Notes under the pieces: model-generated
Seen by the model: only the letters and a program-made list of their open reading frames with translations
The model's database searches: none
What the model was told of the DNA's origin: nothing
Program-made: the position numbers and the translations under genes
In this document: piece by piece, positions 1-7,696 of the stretch
How positions within the stretch are numbered: position 1 is the first letter of the stretch
Layout: each line of letters opens with the position of its first letter
Assembly (NCBI GenBank): GCA_002437565.1
Contig: DJQL01000041.1
Span: forward strand, 17,751-29,701
DNA: 11,951 nt
Direction: 5' to 3'
Source of the DNA: Prevotella sp. UBA6387
GTDB taxonomy: Bacteria > Bacteroidota > Bacteroidia > Bacteroidales > Bacteroidaceae

Positions 1-878
1 TATTCGTCATATTCTGGATCCGCTGGATTAAAGCTGCTCACATGAACCCACCCAAGGGAATGGATGAACTTCTTGTTGCCAATATACATGCCCACATGAG
101 AGACGTGGGCAGGCTTGTCCTCCGTTGCTTTCCTGCCAAAGAACACGAGGTCGCCAGGTATGAGGTTGCTAAAGTCTGGGGCTATCTCCAAATGCAGGCC
201 TTTCTTGGCCTGCTGTGAGGCATTGCGCGGAATGACGATGTCGTGCTGATATAAGATTGTGCGAATAAAACCGCTGCAATCAACTCCCTTGGTGCTCATT
301 CCTCCCCACATATACGGCACGCCGTTGAGCTTCATGCCAGTAGCTATGATGCTGCTGGCGTCTTGTTTTATGCTTTTCCTCCAGTCGGTTACTTCTTGTG
401 CGTCTTTTACGGAAACGTATCCTTGTCGGCCGTCAGGATACTCCACCTTGTAAAAGGCCTTGGTCTTTCCCAAGAGCTTGAAACGGTTGCTTGCCACAAT
501 ATCGCTGACATGTTGCGAAAGTGTGCTTGGCTTTTCGTAAACAAAGCCGTAAATAGACGTCACTACTACTTGCGGAGCCTGGTTCCATGCTTCCAATTGT
601 TTCTTATTGACAACGACGAGCGACGACTTCAGCACCCAGGCCGGATATTCATCAGGGGTCTCAATCTTGACCCATGTGCCGCCTTCAAGAATTTTAGCTG
701 GCATCCCAAGCAACGCTTGCGATTCCATGCCTGCGTCATAATCGCCAGTGGTGCGAAGGTTGCAACAAGACACGTTGATGATTGCCCATTTAGTGGTGTC
801 TTCCTCCGACAAGGTTTGCGCGATGACACTGCCCAATGACAGCGCGAGCATAAGCGTTAAAAGTATTTTCTTTTTCAT
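1..878 (-). CDS. Secreted NlpC/P60 (C40) peptidase with SH3-like domains, 3' end cut by window
   Basis: The reading frame runs from the ATG at 876-878 off the left edge, giving 292 codons without a stop. Residues 1-20 are a signal peptide ending in A, followed by Q. Residues about 30-95 and 105-160 resemble two bacterial SH3-like domains (the first contains NVSCCNLR, the second ends in DGRQGYVSV). The NlpC/P60 domain starts near residue 172. The predicted catalytic cysteine is Cys201 in GVDCSGF, the histidine is His261 in SHVGMYIG, and the third residue is probably His273 in FIHS. Family members with this layout, such as dipeptidyl-peptidase VI types, cleave gamma-D-Glu to diamino-acid bonds in peptidoglycan stem peptides in the periplasm or outside the cell. 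The gene starts 47 bases after the acyltransferase gene with no promoter motif between, so it is probably the third gene of the namZ operon. Only a few dozen C-terminal residues are likely missing. The family is clear; the exact bond cleaved is inferred. Confidence 0.93.
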   Translation of the reverse strand, partial: MKKKILLTLMLALSLGSVIAQTLSEEDTTKWAIINVSCCNLRTTGDYDAGMESQALLGMPAKILEGGTWVKIETPDEYPAWVLKSSLVVVNKKQLEAWNQAPQVVVTSIYGFVYEKPSTLSQHVSDIVASNRFKLLGKTKAFYKVEYPDGRQGYVSVKDAQEVTDWRKSIKQDASSIIATGMKLNGVPYMWGGMSTKGVDCSGFIRTILYQHDIVIPRNASQQAKKGLHLEIAPDFSNLIPGDLVFFGRKATEDKPAHVSHVGMYIGNKKFIHSLGWVHVSSFNPADPEYDE

Positions 879-925
879 ATCATCACTATTTAAAATAATT
901 CGCATTGCTTGTGGCTATTTTGGGG

Positions 926-1903
926 CTACTCCCTGTAAAGATAGCCAAACAGGGCGTTTACCCACGGAATGTTGATTCTGAACCATCTGTATTTCCCGAC
1001 AGGCTTGCCACCAAACGACAGTATGAATTCGCGAAAAGGGTTCCTGTGAAAAGGCAAGCCTACGTCGAGGAAATTGATGTGGGCGTAGTTGTGTTTCCAC
1101 GACCAGGTTATGGCTTCCCAAACGGTCATGAGATTGGGGTGGAGTAGGGCGTAGCGCTTGCGTTTGGAGGCAAGATACCACAAATAGGAGTTACCGTTAC
1201 TGAACACGCATACGCAACCACCGATGACCTTGCCCTTGAATAATGTTATGAATATTCTGCCATTGTCACTATCGTAAAGCTGTCGGATATGACTTTCCTC
1301 TGGTATTATTCTTCGAAGTTTCAATCGATAAAAGCCGTGCATGAGTTTGTAGAAGCTGTGCACTTCCTCGTTGGTCTTTGCCTCACGAGTCTCCACGCCG
1401 GCATCATAACTCTTTCTTATGCGCTCTTTCATCTTTTCAGATAGTCGCTCGATTGGCGGGATGGAGTGGAGCGAATTGTGCACCTCCTGCCAGTTCACGG
1501 GAAAGTAATTCTCCTTGCGGAAATATTTGTAGCCAAACATCTTCATGGAGAGGTCGCTGAACTCTATGTAGAGGCAAAGTCTTCTGCGCAGCTTGTGAGT
1601 AATCTCGTGTAGCATTAAGCTGAACAACAGTTCCTTGTCGGTATCCTCCTCGTATTCTCCCTCGCCATATATCCTGCCTTGGGAGTAGAGAAACGGTGGC
1701 AGCCACGTCTTGCGGTAACGTATGAAAGCGAGCATGTGAGCCACAATCTCACCGTTCTCTTTATAGGCAACGGCCATGTAAGGTCGCTGTCCTTGAGATT
1801 TCTCCACGATATGGAACAATTCCGTGGAGTGGAAGAAGCTGTGACAATGCAGTTGTGGCAGCTTGTTTCCCTTGGTGAATAATAGTATCTTATACTCGCT
1901 CAT
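926..1903 (-). CDS. FemAB/GNAT-like acyltransferase (Acetyltransf_6 type)
   Basis: This 325-residue protein has no signal peptide and no membrane segment, so it should be cytoplasmic. The C-terminal half carries a GNAT-type core resembling the Acetyltransf_6/FemAB-related group: a basic helix at residues 155-175 (KMKERIRKSYDAGVE), a beta strand with GGCVCVF at 228-234, SYLWYLAS at 239-246, a helix starting HPNLMTVWEAITW at 255-267, INFLDVG at 276-282, and FGGKPVGKYRWFRI near the C terminus. The N-terminal half looks like a degenerate second copy of the fold, as in FemAB proteins. Family members use aminoacyl-tRNA or acyl-CoA donors, and the substrate cannot be read from the sequence. The ATG is 8 bases after the namZ stop, so the two are almost certainly co-transcribed and probably translationally coupled; nlpC follows after 47 bases. 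The context points to a cell-wall-derived or envelope substrate, but that is inference. Confidence 0.85.
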   Translation of the reverse strand: MSEYKILLFTKGNKLPQLHCHSFFHSTELFHIVEKSQGQRPYMAVAYKENGEIVAHMLAFIRYRKTWLPPFLYSQGRIYGEGEYEEDTDKELLFSLMLHEITHKLRRRLCLYIEFSDLSMKMFGYKYFRKENYFPVNWQEVHNSLHSIPPIERLSEKMKERIRKSYDAGVETREAKTNEEVHSFYKLMHGFYRLKLRRIIPEESHIRQLYDSDNGRIFITLFKGKVIGGCVCVFSNGNSYLWYLASKRKRYALLHPNLMTVWEAITWSWKHNYAHINFLDVGLPFHRNPFREFILSFGGKPVGKYRWFRINIPWVNALFGYLYRE

Positions 1904-1911
1904 GCTTGCAG

Positions 1912-3090
1912 TTACTCCTTATACAAGAGGTATTTGCGCCGCTGTCTCTTGAACTTCTCCACGTCGCCTTGCCACATTCGGCTTATTTCTGCGGCACTCT
2001 TTCCCTGCTCTATCATCTTGCGCACATAGCCAACGCCAATGAGTTTCTCGAAAAATGAGGTGAAGAAGCTGTCACCCATATTCACGGCGTTGTATGCCTC
2101 TATCAGATAGCTGAGGTCTATCTTCCGCGCCCAAATGTCGGAATCTCTCATTTGGCTGAGATCTTTTCCATAGCAAGTCTTGCCCATCTGTGGTGGATTC
2201 TTCGCACCTGGACGACTTTCCGGCGTAAAGCTGAAACCATAAATCTTCATCTCGGGGTGTCCGAACACCTGGAAAGGCTTGTCGGTGCCTCGCCCCAAGC
2301 TAACAGGAGTGGCCTCGAAATAGCACAACGACGGGTAAAGGTAAACCGACTTCATGTTTGGCAGGTTAGGCGATGGTGCTACAGGCAGGTCGTATCTCGT
2401 TTGGTGGGTGTAGTTCTTGCAGGGAATGACTGTCAACTTGCAGGTCTTCCCCGACTTTAACCAGCGTTCTCCGTTGATCATCCTTGCCAGTTCTCCGAGA
2501 GTCATGCCGTGTACGACGGGAATGGGCAGTGCTCCAACGCCTGAGGCGTATTTCATGTCCAGAAGTGGGCCGTCTACATAGAAGCCGTTGGGATTGGGAC
2601 GATCGAGGATTATCATGCGCTTGCCGTATTCCGCGCAGCGATCCATCAAACGCATCATCGTAATATAATAGGTATAGAACCTGAGACCTACGTCTTGGAT
2701 GTCTGTGACGAGAATGTCGAACTTCGCCATTTCGCCCTTGTCGGGAGCGTCCTTTGGAGCACCGTACAATGAGAACACATGAATGCCAGTCTTGCTGTCA
2801 ACCGAAGAACTCACTTTTTCGCCAGCGTCTGCCTTGCCACGGAAACCGTGTTCTGGAGAAAATATCTCTACAACATTGACATGGTTCTCCAACAAGACAT
2901 CCAAGGTCAACTTGTTGCCTACCACTCCTGACTGGTTTGAGAAAAGTGCCACGCGTTTGCCATTAAGCAATCTGAGGTAAGCGCCAGTTTGCTCTGCACC
3001 AGTAACAACGGCTGCCCGTGCGCTACTAATGAAAAAAGGAAATATAAGAATGAAGATGGTTAGAATCCGGGTATATTTCTTGTTTTTCAT
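1912..3090 (-). CDS. namZ: Exo-beta-N-acetylmuramidase NamZ (GH171, formerly DUF1343)
   Basis: This 392-residue protein has a signal peptide (residues 1 to about 27, cleavage near SSARA). It matches the DUF1343/GH171 family along its whole length: FSNQSGVVG at 50-58, FSPEHGFRG at 77-85, a VTDIQDVGLRFYTY block at 128-141, LDRPNPNG at 162-169, HGMTLGELA at 194-202 and SLGRGTDKPF later. Glu80 in SPEHG and Glu200 in GELA are the acidic residues I expect to matter for catalysis. Characterised members remove N-acetylmuramic acid from the non-reducing end of peptidoglycan fragments. An in-frame TTG exists at 3129, but it sits inside the -7 promoter element, and the ATG at 3090 starts directly with the signal peptide and has AAAAGG a few bases upstream. 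It leads an operon with the acyltransferase and NlpC/P60 genes, which suggests wall-fragment digestion and MurNAc recovery. The family assignment is secure; the substrate is inferred from characterised relatives. Confidence 0.92.
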   Translation of the reverse strand: MKNKKYTRILTIFILIFPFFISSARAAVVTGAEQTGAYLRLLNGKRVALFSNQSGVVGNKLTLDVLLENHVNVVEIFSPEHGFRGKADAGEKVSSSVDSKTGIHVFSLYGAPKDAPDKGEMAKFDILVTDIQDVGLRFYTYYITMMRLMDRCAEYGKRMIILDRPNPNGFYVDGPLLDMKYASGVGALPIPVVHGMTLGELARMINGERWLKSGKTCKLTVIPCKNYTHQTRYDLPVAPSPNLPNMKSVYLYPSLCYFEATPVSLGRGTDKPFQVFGHPEMKIYGFSFTPESRPGAKNPPQMGKTCYGKDLSQMRDSDIWARKIDLSYLIEAYNAVNMGDSFFTSFFEKLIGVGYVRKMIEQGKSAAEISRMWQGDVEKFKRQRRKYLLYKE

Positions 3091-3126
3091 TTCAGACCTT
3101 TTTAGCAATTGTCTTCTAATCAGTTG

Positions 3127-3134
3127 CAAATATA
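3127..3134 (-). promoter_or_regulatory. Bacteroidota -7 promoter element for the namZ operon
   Basis: On the minus strand these bases read TATATTTG, a full match to the Bacteroidota -7 consensus TAnnTTTG. No TTTG is present at the expected -33 distance, so the upstream half is weak. Transcription should start near 3120, giving a leader of about 30 bases before the ATG at 3090. The element would make namZ-acyltransferase-nlpC a separate unit from the thioredoxin gene upstream. Confidence 0.6.
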
Positions 3135-3142
3135 AGCATAAT

Positions 3143-3169
3143 TAACTATAAATCATTAAAAGATAGTTA
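3143..3169. repeat. Inverted repeat upstream of the namZ promoter
   Basis: TAACTAT at 3143-3149 and ATAGTTA at 3163-3169 are perfect inverse complements separated by 13 bases. The pair begins 9 bases upstream of the -7 element and so covers the spacer and -33 region. It could be an operator for a dimeric regulator, or a weak AT-rich hairpin downstream of the thioredoxin gene. In such AT-rich DNA a 7-base match can also arise by chance. Confidence 0.4.
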
Positions 3170-3202
3170 TAAAAAGTATTAAACAGCGAAAATACGGACT
3201 GA

Positions 3203-3697
3203 TTATTTGTTTACAGCCTTCGGTGTCCAGTTGTTCAGGAAACGCAGTACCTTATTTTTGTTGTAGCCTTGTCCTTCCTCAAGAAAGCTGGAGTCTTGGA
3301 TATGGAGAACCTTTCCGTTCTTGTCAAGCACTACAAACACGGGGAAGCCAAACCGTTGTGGATTGCCAAGACGTTTCATCAAGGCCTCTGCCGTGGCGTT
3401 GTTGCCTTTCCGTGGATTATAGTTTACATGAAGGTACACGAAGTTGTCGTTCACCACTTTCATTATGTCTGCGTCCTTGCTTATGAAGTCGGCAAAACGA
3501 AGGCACCAAGGGCACCAGTTGCCACCGACTTGGCATATGATGAACTTCTTTTCTTGTTGCGACTTTACCGTGTCGAGTGCCTTGTCTATTTGCTCTATTG
3601 GGTTAACGGTCTCGTCGTAAACTTTCTTTAGCTGGGTCTGTGCGCTGACCACCATTGTGATGGCAGCAAACACAAGGGTTAATGTAAGTTTCTTCAT
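3203..3697 (-). CDS. Secreted thioredoxin-fold protein with CPWC active site
   Basis: This protein is 164 residues from the ATG at 3697. The reading frame stays open 38 codons further upstream, but that part overlaps the HD gene, and the chosen ATG begins a clean signal peptide (residues 1-19, ending VSA then Q). The mature part is a thioredoxin-like domain: a first strand KFIICQVGG at 51-59, the redox motif CPWC at 62-65, a strand FVYLHVNYNP at 86-95, and the cis-proline region GFPVFVVLD at 117-125 followed by NGKV. It should act in the periplasm as a disulfide reductase or isomerase; CPWC differs from the CGPC of classical thioredoxin. There is no second domain or membrane anchor. It is the last gene of the run that begins with the DUF4468 gene, 49 bases after the HD gene. 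The physiological partner is unknown. Confidence 0.88.
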   Translation of the reverse strand: MKKLTLTLVFAAITMVVSAQTQLKKVYDETVNPIEQIDKALDTVKSQQEKKFIICQVGGNWCPWCLRFADFISKDADIMKVVNDNFVYLHVNYNPRKGNNATAEALMKRLGNPQRFGFPVFVVLDKNGKVLHIQDSSFLEEGQGYNKNKVLRFLNNWTPKAVNK

Positions 3698-3746
3698 GTC
3701 GTGTTGTGTTTTTAGAATATCAATTTGTGGAATAGCCGGCCTTGGC

Positions 3747-4376
3747 TTAACGCGAAACTTGTTGGTCGTATATTCGCTCGAAAGTTTGTCTAAGCTTGGT
3801 CTTATCGGCAATGACCTCGCGCACTTGCTTTAAACGAGTCTCATTGGGCGAGCCATTAATCCAAAGGTGTATGTAGCCATTAGCACTGTATTTCTCTTCC
3901 ATGTGCTCGCAAAACCTTCGCCATTGCTGCTCCTTGCTAAGTTGCGGCTCATGCTCCAGCCCATATTCAATGGCGCGTGTAAATATGACTTCTGGGTCAA
4001 GGTCCCTGTCTGCCTCTGCCACTATCTTTCCATATATGGAGCGTGGCGCGTGGGATGAGGACGCTCGGTGATCCTCCACTGCTTCCTTCATTATCTTTAT
4101 CTGCTCTGGCGAGAACCATTTGCGAAGACGGGCGTCGGCTGCAAGAATCTTGCCTCCGGTGATGTGGTGAATGGCCCGTGGCCCTTCCATGCCAAGGTCG
4201 TGATAAGCCGCTATGACATAAGCCATGTCGACATCGGCACCAAGCATGTTGGCAAGCTCAAGCGAGTTTTTGATCACTCGCTGCGCATGGACGATTCCAT
4301 GCGATTGTCCAAAAGCATTGTAGCGTGGCAATATCTGTCGCTCCACGAAGCTCATTATGTCGAGGTTGACATTCAT
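3747..4376 (-). CDS. HD-domain metal-dependent phosphohydrolase family protein
   Basis: This 209-residue cytoplasmic protein has the HD-superfamily metal-site pattern: His30 in HGIVHAQRV, the His59-Asp60 doublet in AAYHDLGME, a possible extra ligand His103 in VEDHR, and Asp123 in AEADRDLD. The fold is all-helical with no signal peptide. Members of the superfamily hydrolyse phosphate esters of nucleotides and similar compounds, and this one cannot be assigned a substrate by eye. The C-terminal part after residue 128 (ending IYDQQVSR) is helical and charged, with no motif I know. The frame can be extended two codons to a TTG at 4382, but the ATG at 4376 is preferred. It begins 31 bases after the menA stop and precedes the thioredoxin gene, so it probably belongs to the same transcript. 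Nothing in the sequence links it to menaquinone synthesis beyond position. Confidence 0.85.
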   Translation of the reverse strand: MNVNLDIMSFVERQILPRYNAFGQSHGIVHAQRVIKNSLELANMLGADVDMAYVIAAYHDLGMEGPRAIHHITGGKILAADARLRKWFSPEQIKIMKEAVEDHRASSSHAPRSIYGKIVAEADRDLDPEVIFTRAIEYGLEHEPQLSKEQQWRRFCEHMEEKYSANGYIHLWINGSPNETRLKQVREVIADKTKLRQTFERIYDQQVSR

Positions 4377-4407
4377 AGGCAAAATCTTAATGTATAGAAA
4401 TGTGATG

Positions 4408-5349
4408 TCATAAAGAAGAAAGGAATGTAGCCACTACGGTCATCAGGCCATAGACGAACATGTCTCGTGCTGTCGTGCCAAGCACCTTGTTCAGCTCTCG
4501 GCCTTTCCAAATTTCACGCAACTTGGCATAGCTCTGTGAATGCTTGTAGACGTAGACAAGAAACGGGAAGACACACACGGCCGCTAACTGGGCGTGGCGT
4601 GTCTGAGACATTATCGCGACCATGGTGACAGCGGCGCCCAAGGAGCCGACCGCATTGTAAAGCATAGCCCCACGTGCCTCACCTAATCTTACGATGAGAG
4701 TGAACTTGCCGTCTTTCTTGTCGTTCTCACGGTCTCGGAAGTTGTTGACACACAACAATGTGTCTATTACCAATCCGCATCCGATGGAAATGGCTAAAAC
4801 TTGCCACGACATGACGCGCAATGCCTCTGGTATTATGACATGATAGGTGAAACAGACCGGCACGATTCCAAAGAATACCAGCACGAGCACGTCACCCAAG
4901 CCTTTATAAGAGAAGAACGTGGTATACAGAAAGGCGAAAAGCACGCATGTCAGGCCAACTATTGTCATCTGCCATCCTCCATACCATATAAGTGGCAGTC
5001 CTACGGCACAAGCCAATGCGGAAACGATTACGAGGCCAACTGCCATGGCACGAGGCGTTATCCAGCCTTCGGAGCATGCACGTTTCGGCCCAAGGCGAGT
5101 GGCAGGGTCATCGTTGCCATGGCGAAAGTCGAAATAGTCGTTTATGAGATTAGAGTCGATCTGCATGAGGAAAGCGAACAAGAAACACAATATCGCTGGC
5201 ACTAAGCGGAAGTGTTGCCAACCCGTGGCTTTCAACGCGAGTGTCACGCCAATCATCACGGGCACCGCGGCTCCTGCGAGGGTCTTGGGGCGTGTGGCAA
5301 GCAACCACGCCTTTAAAGAATTTGTCTTTATCTGTTCGTTCTCTGTCAT
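4408..5349 (-). CDS. menA: 1,4-dihydroxy-2-naphthoate prenyltransferase MenA
   Basis: This 313-residue integral membrane protein belongs to the UbiA prenyltransferase superfamily. It attaches the polyprenyl chain to 1,4-dihydroxy-2-naphthoate, the membrane step of menaquinone synthesis. The start ATRPKTL at residues 18-24 is typical of MenA. Both Asp-rich motifs that hold Mg-diphosphate are present: NDYFDFRHGNDD at 70-81 and NNFRDRENDKKDGK at 202-215. Between and after them are about eight hydrophobic segments. The chosen ATG at 5349 lies 16 bases after the porin stop; an upstream in-frame TTG at 5394 would run into the porin gene and is unlikely. Sitting behind a porin gene and ahead of an HD gene, it is apart from any other men gene in the window, so its expression is probably tied to the envelope genes upstream. 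Confidence 0.93.
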   Translation of the reverse strand: MTENEQIKTNSLKAWLLATRPKTLAGAAVPVMIGVTLALKATGWQHFRLVPAILCFLFAFLMQIDSNLINDYFDFRHGNDDPATRLGPKRACSEGWITPRAMAVGLVIVSALACAVGLPLIWYGGWQMTIVGLTCVLFAFLYTTFFSYKGLGDVLVLVFFGIVPVCFTYHVIIPEALRVMSWQVLAISIGCGLVIDTLLCVNNFRDRENDKKDGKFTLIVRLGEARGAMLYNAVGSLGAAVTMVAIMSQTRHAQLAAVCVFPFLVYVYKHSQSYAKLREIWKGRELNKVLGTTARDMFVYGLMTVVATFLSSL

Positions 5350-5365
5350 TGTATGTATAGCAATG

Positions 5366-7696
5366 TCAGTTGGCGAAATTCCAACTGATGCCAAATCTCA
5401 GCACTCGTCCGTTCAATGGATAGTTTGGCGTGAAGAAATATTCCTTGTTGCCTGTCCCACAGTTTACGTGACTCATCATCACGAAGAAACGAGCGCGGCT
5501 CAACTTGAAATTGAAGTAAGCGTTTATTATGGGATAACCTCCAGTTTTTTGCTTGTTCTCATTCTCTTGCACCGTATACTGCCCGAGAGACGGGAAATAG
5601 TTGGGTGCCGCATATTTCGTGAAATATCTCGCGTCTGCCCCGAAGTCGCAATTCAGCACACGGGCTATCTTGAAGTGCAGGTACAGATTTGTGTAGGCAT
5701 TGATGGCAGGCAAGGGCAAAACGTCCTGGCTTGTCGACTTTTGCCATGTCAGCGTTGTCTCCCAATGCAGTGGGCCGAATGCCAAATCTTGCGCTATTTC
5801 TGCCGTAAGCACCGTTATAGGGCTACTTGCCTGCCGCGAGAAAGCCATGTTTTGCAGTCGTCCATTATCGTCAGAGTTAGTGAACGAACTGGCGAAATAG
5901 GCGTAGTTCCTTATCTCATCGAACGCGAAGCGGAAGCGTGTGCGTGTCTTGGCATAGTTCAACACGCCTTGAGCGCGAAAATGGTCTATCATGGACAAGT
6001 CGTCATTGTCCCACCATAGATGGCGCGACTGGTAATGGCGGAAATAGAATGAGGGTTTCACGTGGTGGTAGAACCCAGACGCGGCAAGCGTCATGGTGTC
6101 TCCAAGCAGCGGGAAGTTGAGGTCAACGCCACCGTCGATCTTTATCTCGCCGACATTGTATCCCACGACCGCCACGCCGCCCGTGACGTTGAAGTGGAGG
6201 CTCTTACCTTGTGTCTTGCTGAGCTGCGCGCCCACGGTGACGCTGTGCTCATTCCATGACGTGGTGCCCACTGAATCGGGCAACACATAATGGCTCAACG
6301 TGTGTGTCGCAAAAATCTTGGCACCAGCCTTTATCCATTTGTTGAAGCCTTCGAGCAATGCTATGGCAAAGGTGTTGCGCAAGTTCCAGTTGCTTGTCTT
6401 GTCGTAGATGGAGTCTCCGTCGAGCCGTTCTTTCACATTGTAGGTGTTGAGGTAATAATTCTCGGGAGTGGCATAAGCCTCGTAGATGCGTCGATAAGTG
6501 GTAAAGTCGGCAGTGTGGATGAAACTTGTCACTGGCACATACTCATCCTTGAGCCACGACGTGTCCTCTCTCGCCTTGTTGGATGCGGCCAAGAGGCTGT
6601 CTGCCATGTTCTTGCCATTGACTTTCACCCTACCAGACGCGGCAGCGGAGTCGGCAGGAGCTGTCTTGGTCGCGACCTTGGCATTGTCCGGGCGACCCGA
6701 GTATGACTTGGGCAACTTGGCATTCTTCTTGTCAAATTCCATGCCAGCGTCCATCGCTTCTTTTTCGGCCTTCTCCTTCGCCTTTTTCTCCTCTTTTTCC
6801 TTTTGCGACTCCATGGCAAACTTCTTGGCCTTTATTTCCTCTGGTGTCATCGGAACCTTCCGGTTGAAACCGACGCTGTAGCGCTGCGTGAAGAAGATGT
6901 GTTGATTGTCGTTGCGATTCCAGTTTTGCTCAAGCATTGTTGGAATCTCCGATGTCGCGAAGTTCTCGTTGAACGACTCTGGATGCGTTATGTAGAGATC
7001 GCTGGTTATGCCGCCATTCTCCGTGACTTTCTCGTGGAGGGTGTTGAAGAGTAGGTGAGCTTGATAACGGTCGCCTATGTAGCTGCCATAAAGGGAAGCC
7101 TTGAAGTGTGAGGTTGACTGTGCGTTGTAGTATCCCCGGCCATAGATGTAGTCTATGAGGAAGCCGACACCTAAACGCTTGCCAGCATTCACGGCAAACT
7201 TTGTCTTGAAATGGTCCTCACCGTTAGTGCGGTTGCCACAATTGTTGTATGAGATGTTCGTGAGTGGCGACAGGGTATTGGTGAATTGGAACTTCTCCAC
7301 AGGCGTCACCACGAAATCGTATGGATTGACAAATATGAAATTATTGTTCTCCATCCTGTCAATGAAGAGCCTCGCCTGACGTGGCGCGCCAAGGTTGCCG
7401 GTGCTGTTATACTCTGAGCGCATGCCTGTCGTGAAGATGGAGTTCATGAACATGTGTGAGGCCGTGTCTGGCTTGGCCTCTACGCGATCGCCAAATCGAG
7501 GGTCAACAGTCCAAACGTGTATGCCTTCGGGAATCTCCTTGTCGGTCCCGAGCGAGTCGGGCTTGCTTGAACGGTTACGTTGGCTGGTGACCACGCCGTC
7601 TGGTCCCATGGAATTGTAATCGTCTGCATCAAACTGCGCCCACATGGGAGTAGTCGACAAGAATGCGAGTAGGATGAAGGAAAGGATTTTCTTCAT
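5366..7696 (-). CDS. Large putative outer-membrane porin (Porin_10 type)
   Basis: This 776-residue protein has a signal peptide (1-20, ending MWA then Q), a polar N-terminal region, and then alternating polar and aromatic strands typical of an outer-membrane beta-barrel. It ends GRVLRFGISWNFAN, a plausible last barrel strand. It matches what I know of the Bacteroidota 'putative porin' family (Porin_10). Blocks such as TGMRSEYNSTGNLGAPRQAR near residue 90 and NTLSPLTNISY near 140 look family-specific. Between residues about 283 and 386 there is a low-complexity insert, first strongly charged (Lys/Glu/Ala rich, 286-316) and then Ala/Ser/Thr rich; it cannot be barrel strand and is probably a loop or periplasmic arm. 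The ATG overlaps the stop of the 71-residue gene upstream (ATGA at 7693-7696), so translation is probably coupled. The solute carried, if any, is unknown. Confidence 0.85.
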   Translation of the reverse strand: MKKILSFILLAFLSTTPMWAQFDADDYNSMGPDGVVTSQRNRSSKPDSLGTDKEIPEGIHVWTVDPRFGDRVEAKPDTASHMFMNSIFTTGMRSEYNSTGNLGAPRQARLFIDRMENNNFIFVNPYDFVVTPVEKFQFTNTLSPLTNISYNNCGNRTNGEDHFKTKFAVNAGKRLGVGFLIDYIYGRGYYNAQSTSHFKASLYGSYIGDRYQAHLLFNTLHEKVTENGGITSDLYITHPESFNENFATSEIPTMLEQNWNRNDNQHIFFTQRYSVGFNRKVPMTPEEIKAKKFAMESQKEKEEKKAKEKAEKEAMDAGMEFDKKNAKLPKSYSGRPDNAKVATKTAPADSAAASGRVKVNGKNMADSLLAASNKAREDTSWLKDEYVPVTSFIHTADFTTYRRIYEAYATPENYYLNTYNVKERLDGDSIYDKTSNWNLRNTFAIALLEGFNKWIKAGAKIFATHTLSHYVLPDSVGTTSWNEHSVTVGAQLSKTQGKSLHFNVTGGVAVVGYNVGEIKIDGGVDLNFPLLGDTMTLAASGFYHHVKPSFYFRHYQSRHLWWDNDDLSMIDHFRAQGVLNYAKTRTRFRFAFDEIRNYAYFASSFTNSDDNGRLQNMAFSRQASSPITVLTAEIAQDLAFGPLHWETTLTWQKSTSQDVLPLPAINAYTNLYLHFKIARVLNCDFGADARYFTKYAAPNYFPSLGQYTVQENENKQKTGGYPIINAYFNFKLSRARFFVMMSHVNCGTGNKEYFFTPNYPLNGRVLRFGISWNFAN

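Noticed and set aside
363..839. A 158-codon plus-strand frame at the left edge
   Set aside because: It is antisense to the NlpC/P60 gene, which has a signal peptide and catalytic motifs on the opposite strand.
3088..3129. A 13-residue longer NamZ starting at an in-frame TTG
   Set aside because: The TTG is part of the TATATTTG promoter element and would lie at or upstream of the transcript's 5' end. The ATG at 3090 opens directly into a signal peptide.
3698..3811. A 38-residue N-terminal extension of the thioredoxin-like protein
   Set aside because: It overlaps the 3' end of the HD gene and would bury the clear signal peptide that starts at the ATG at 3697.
5144..6019. A 291-codon open frame on the plus strand opposite the porin 3' end and menA start
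   Set aside because: It lies antisense to two well-supported genes and its translation has no recognisable domain or sensible composition. Rare stop-complement codons on the true strand explain its length.
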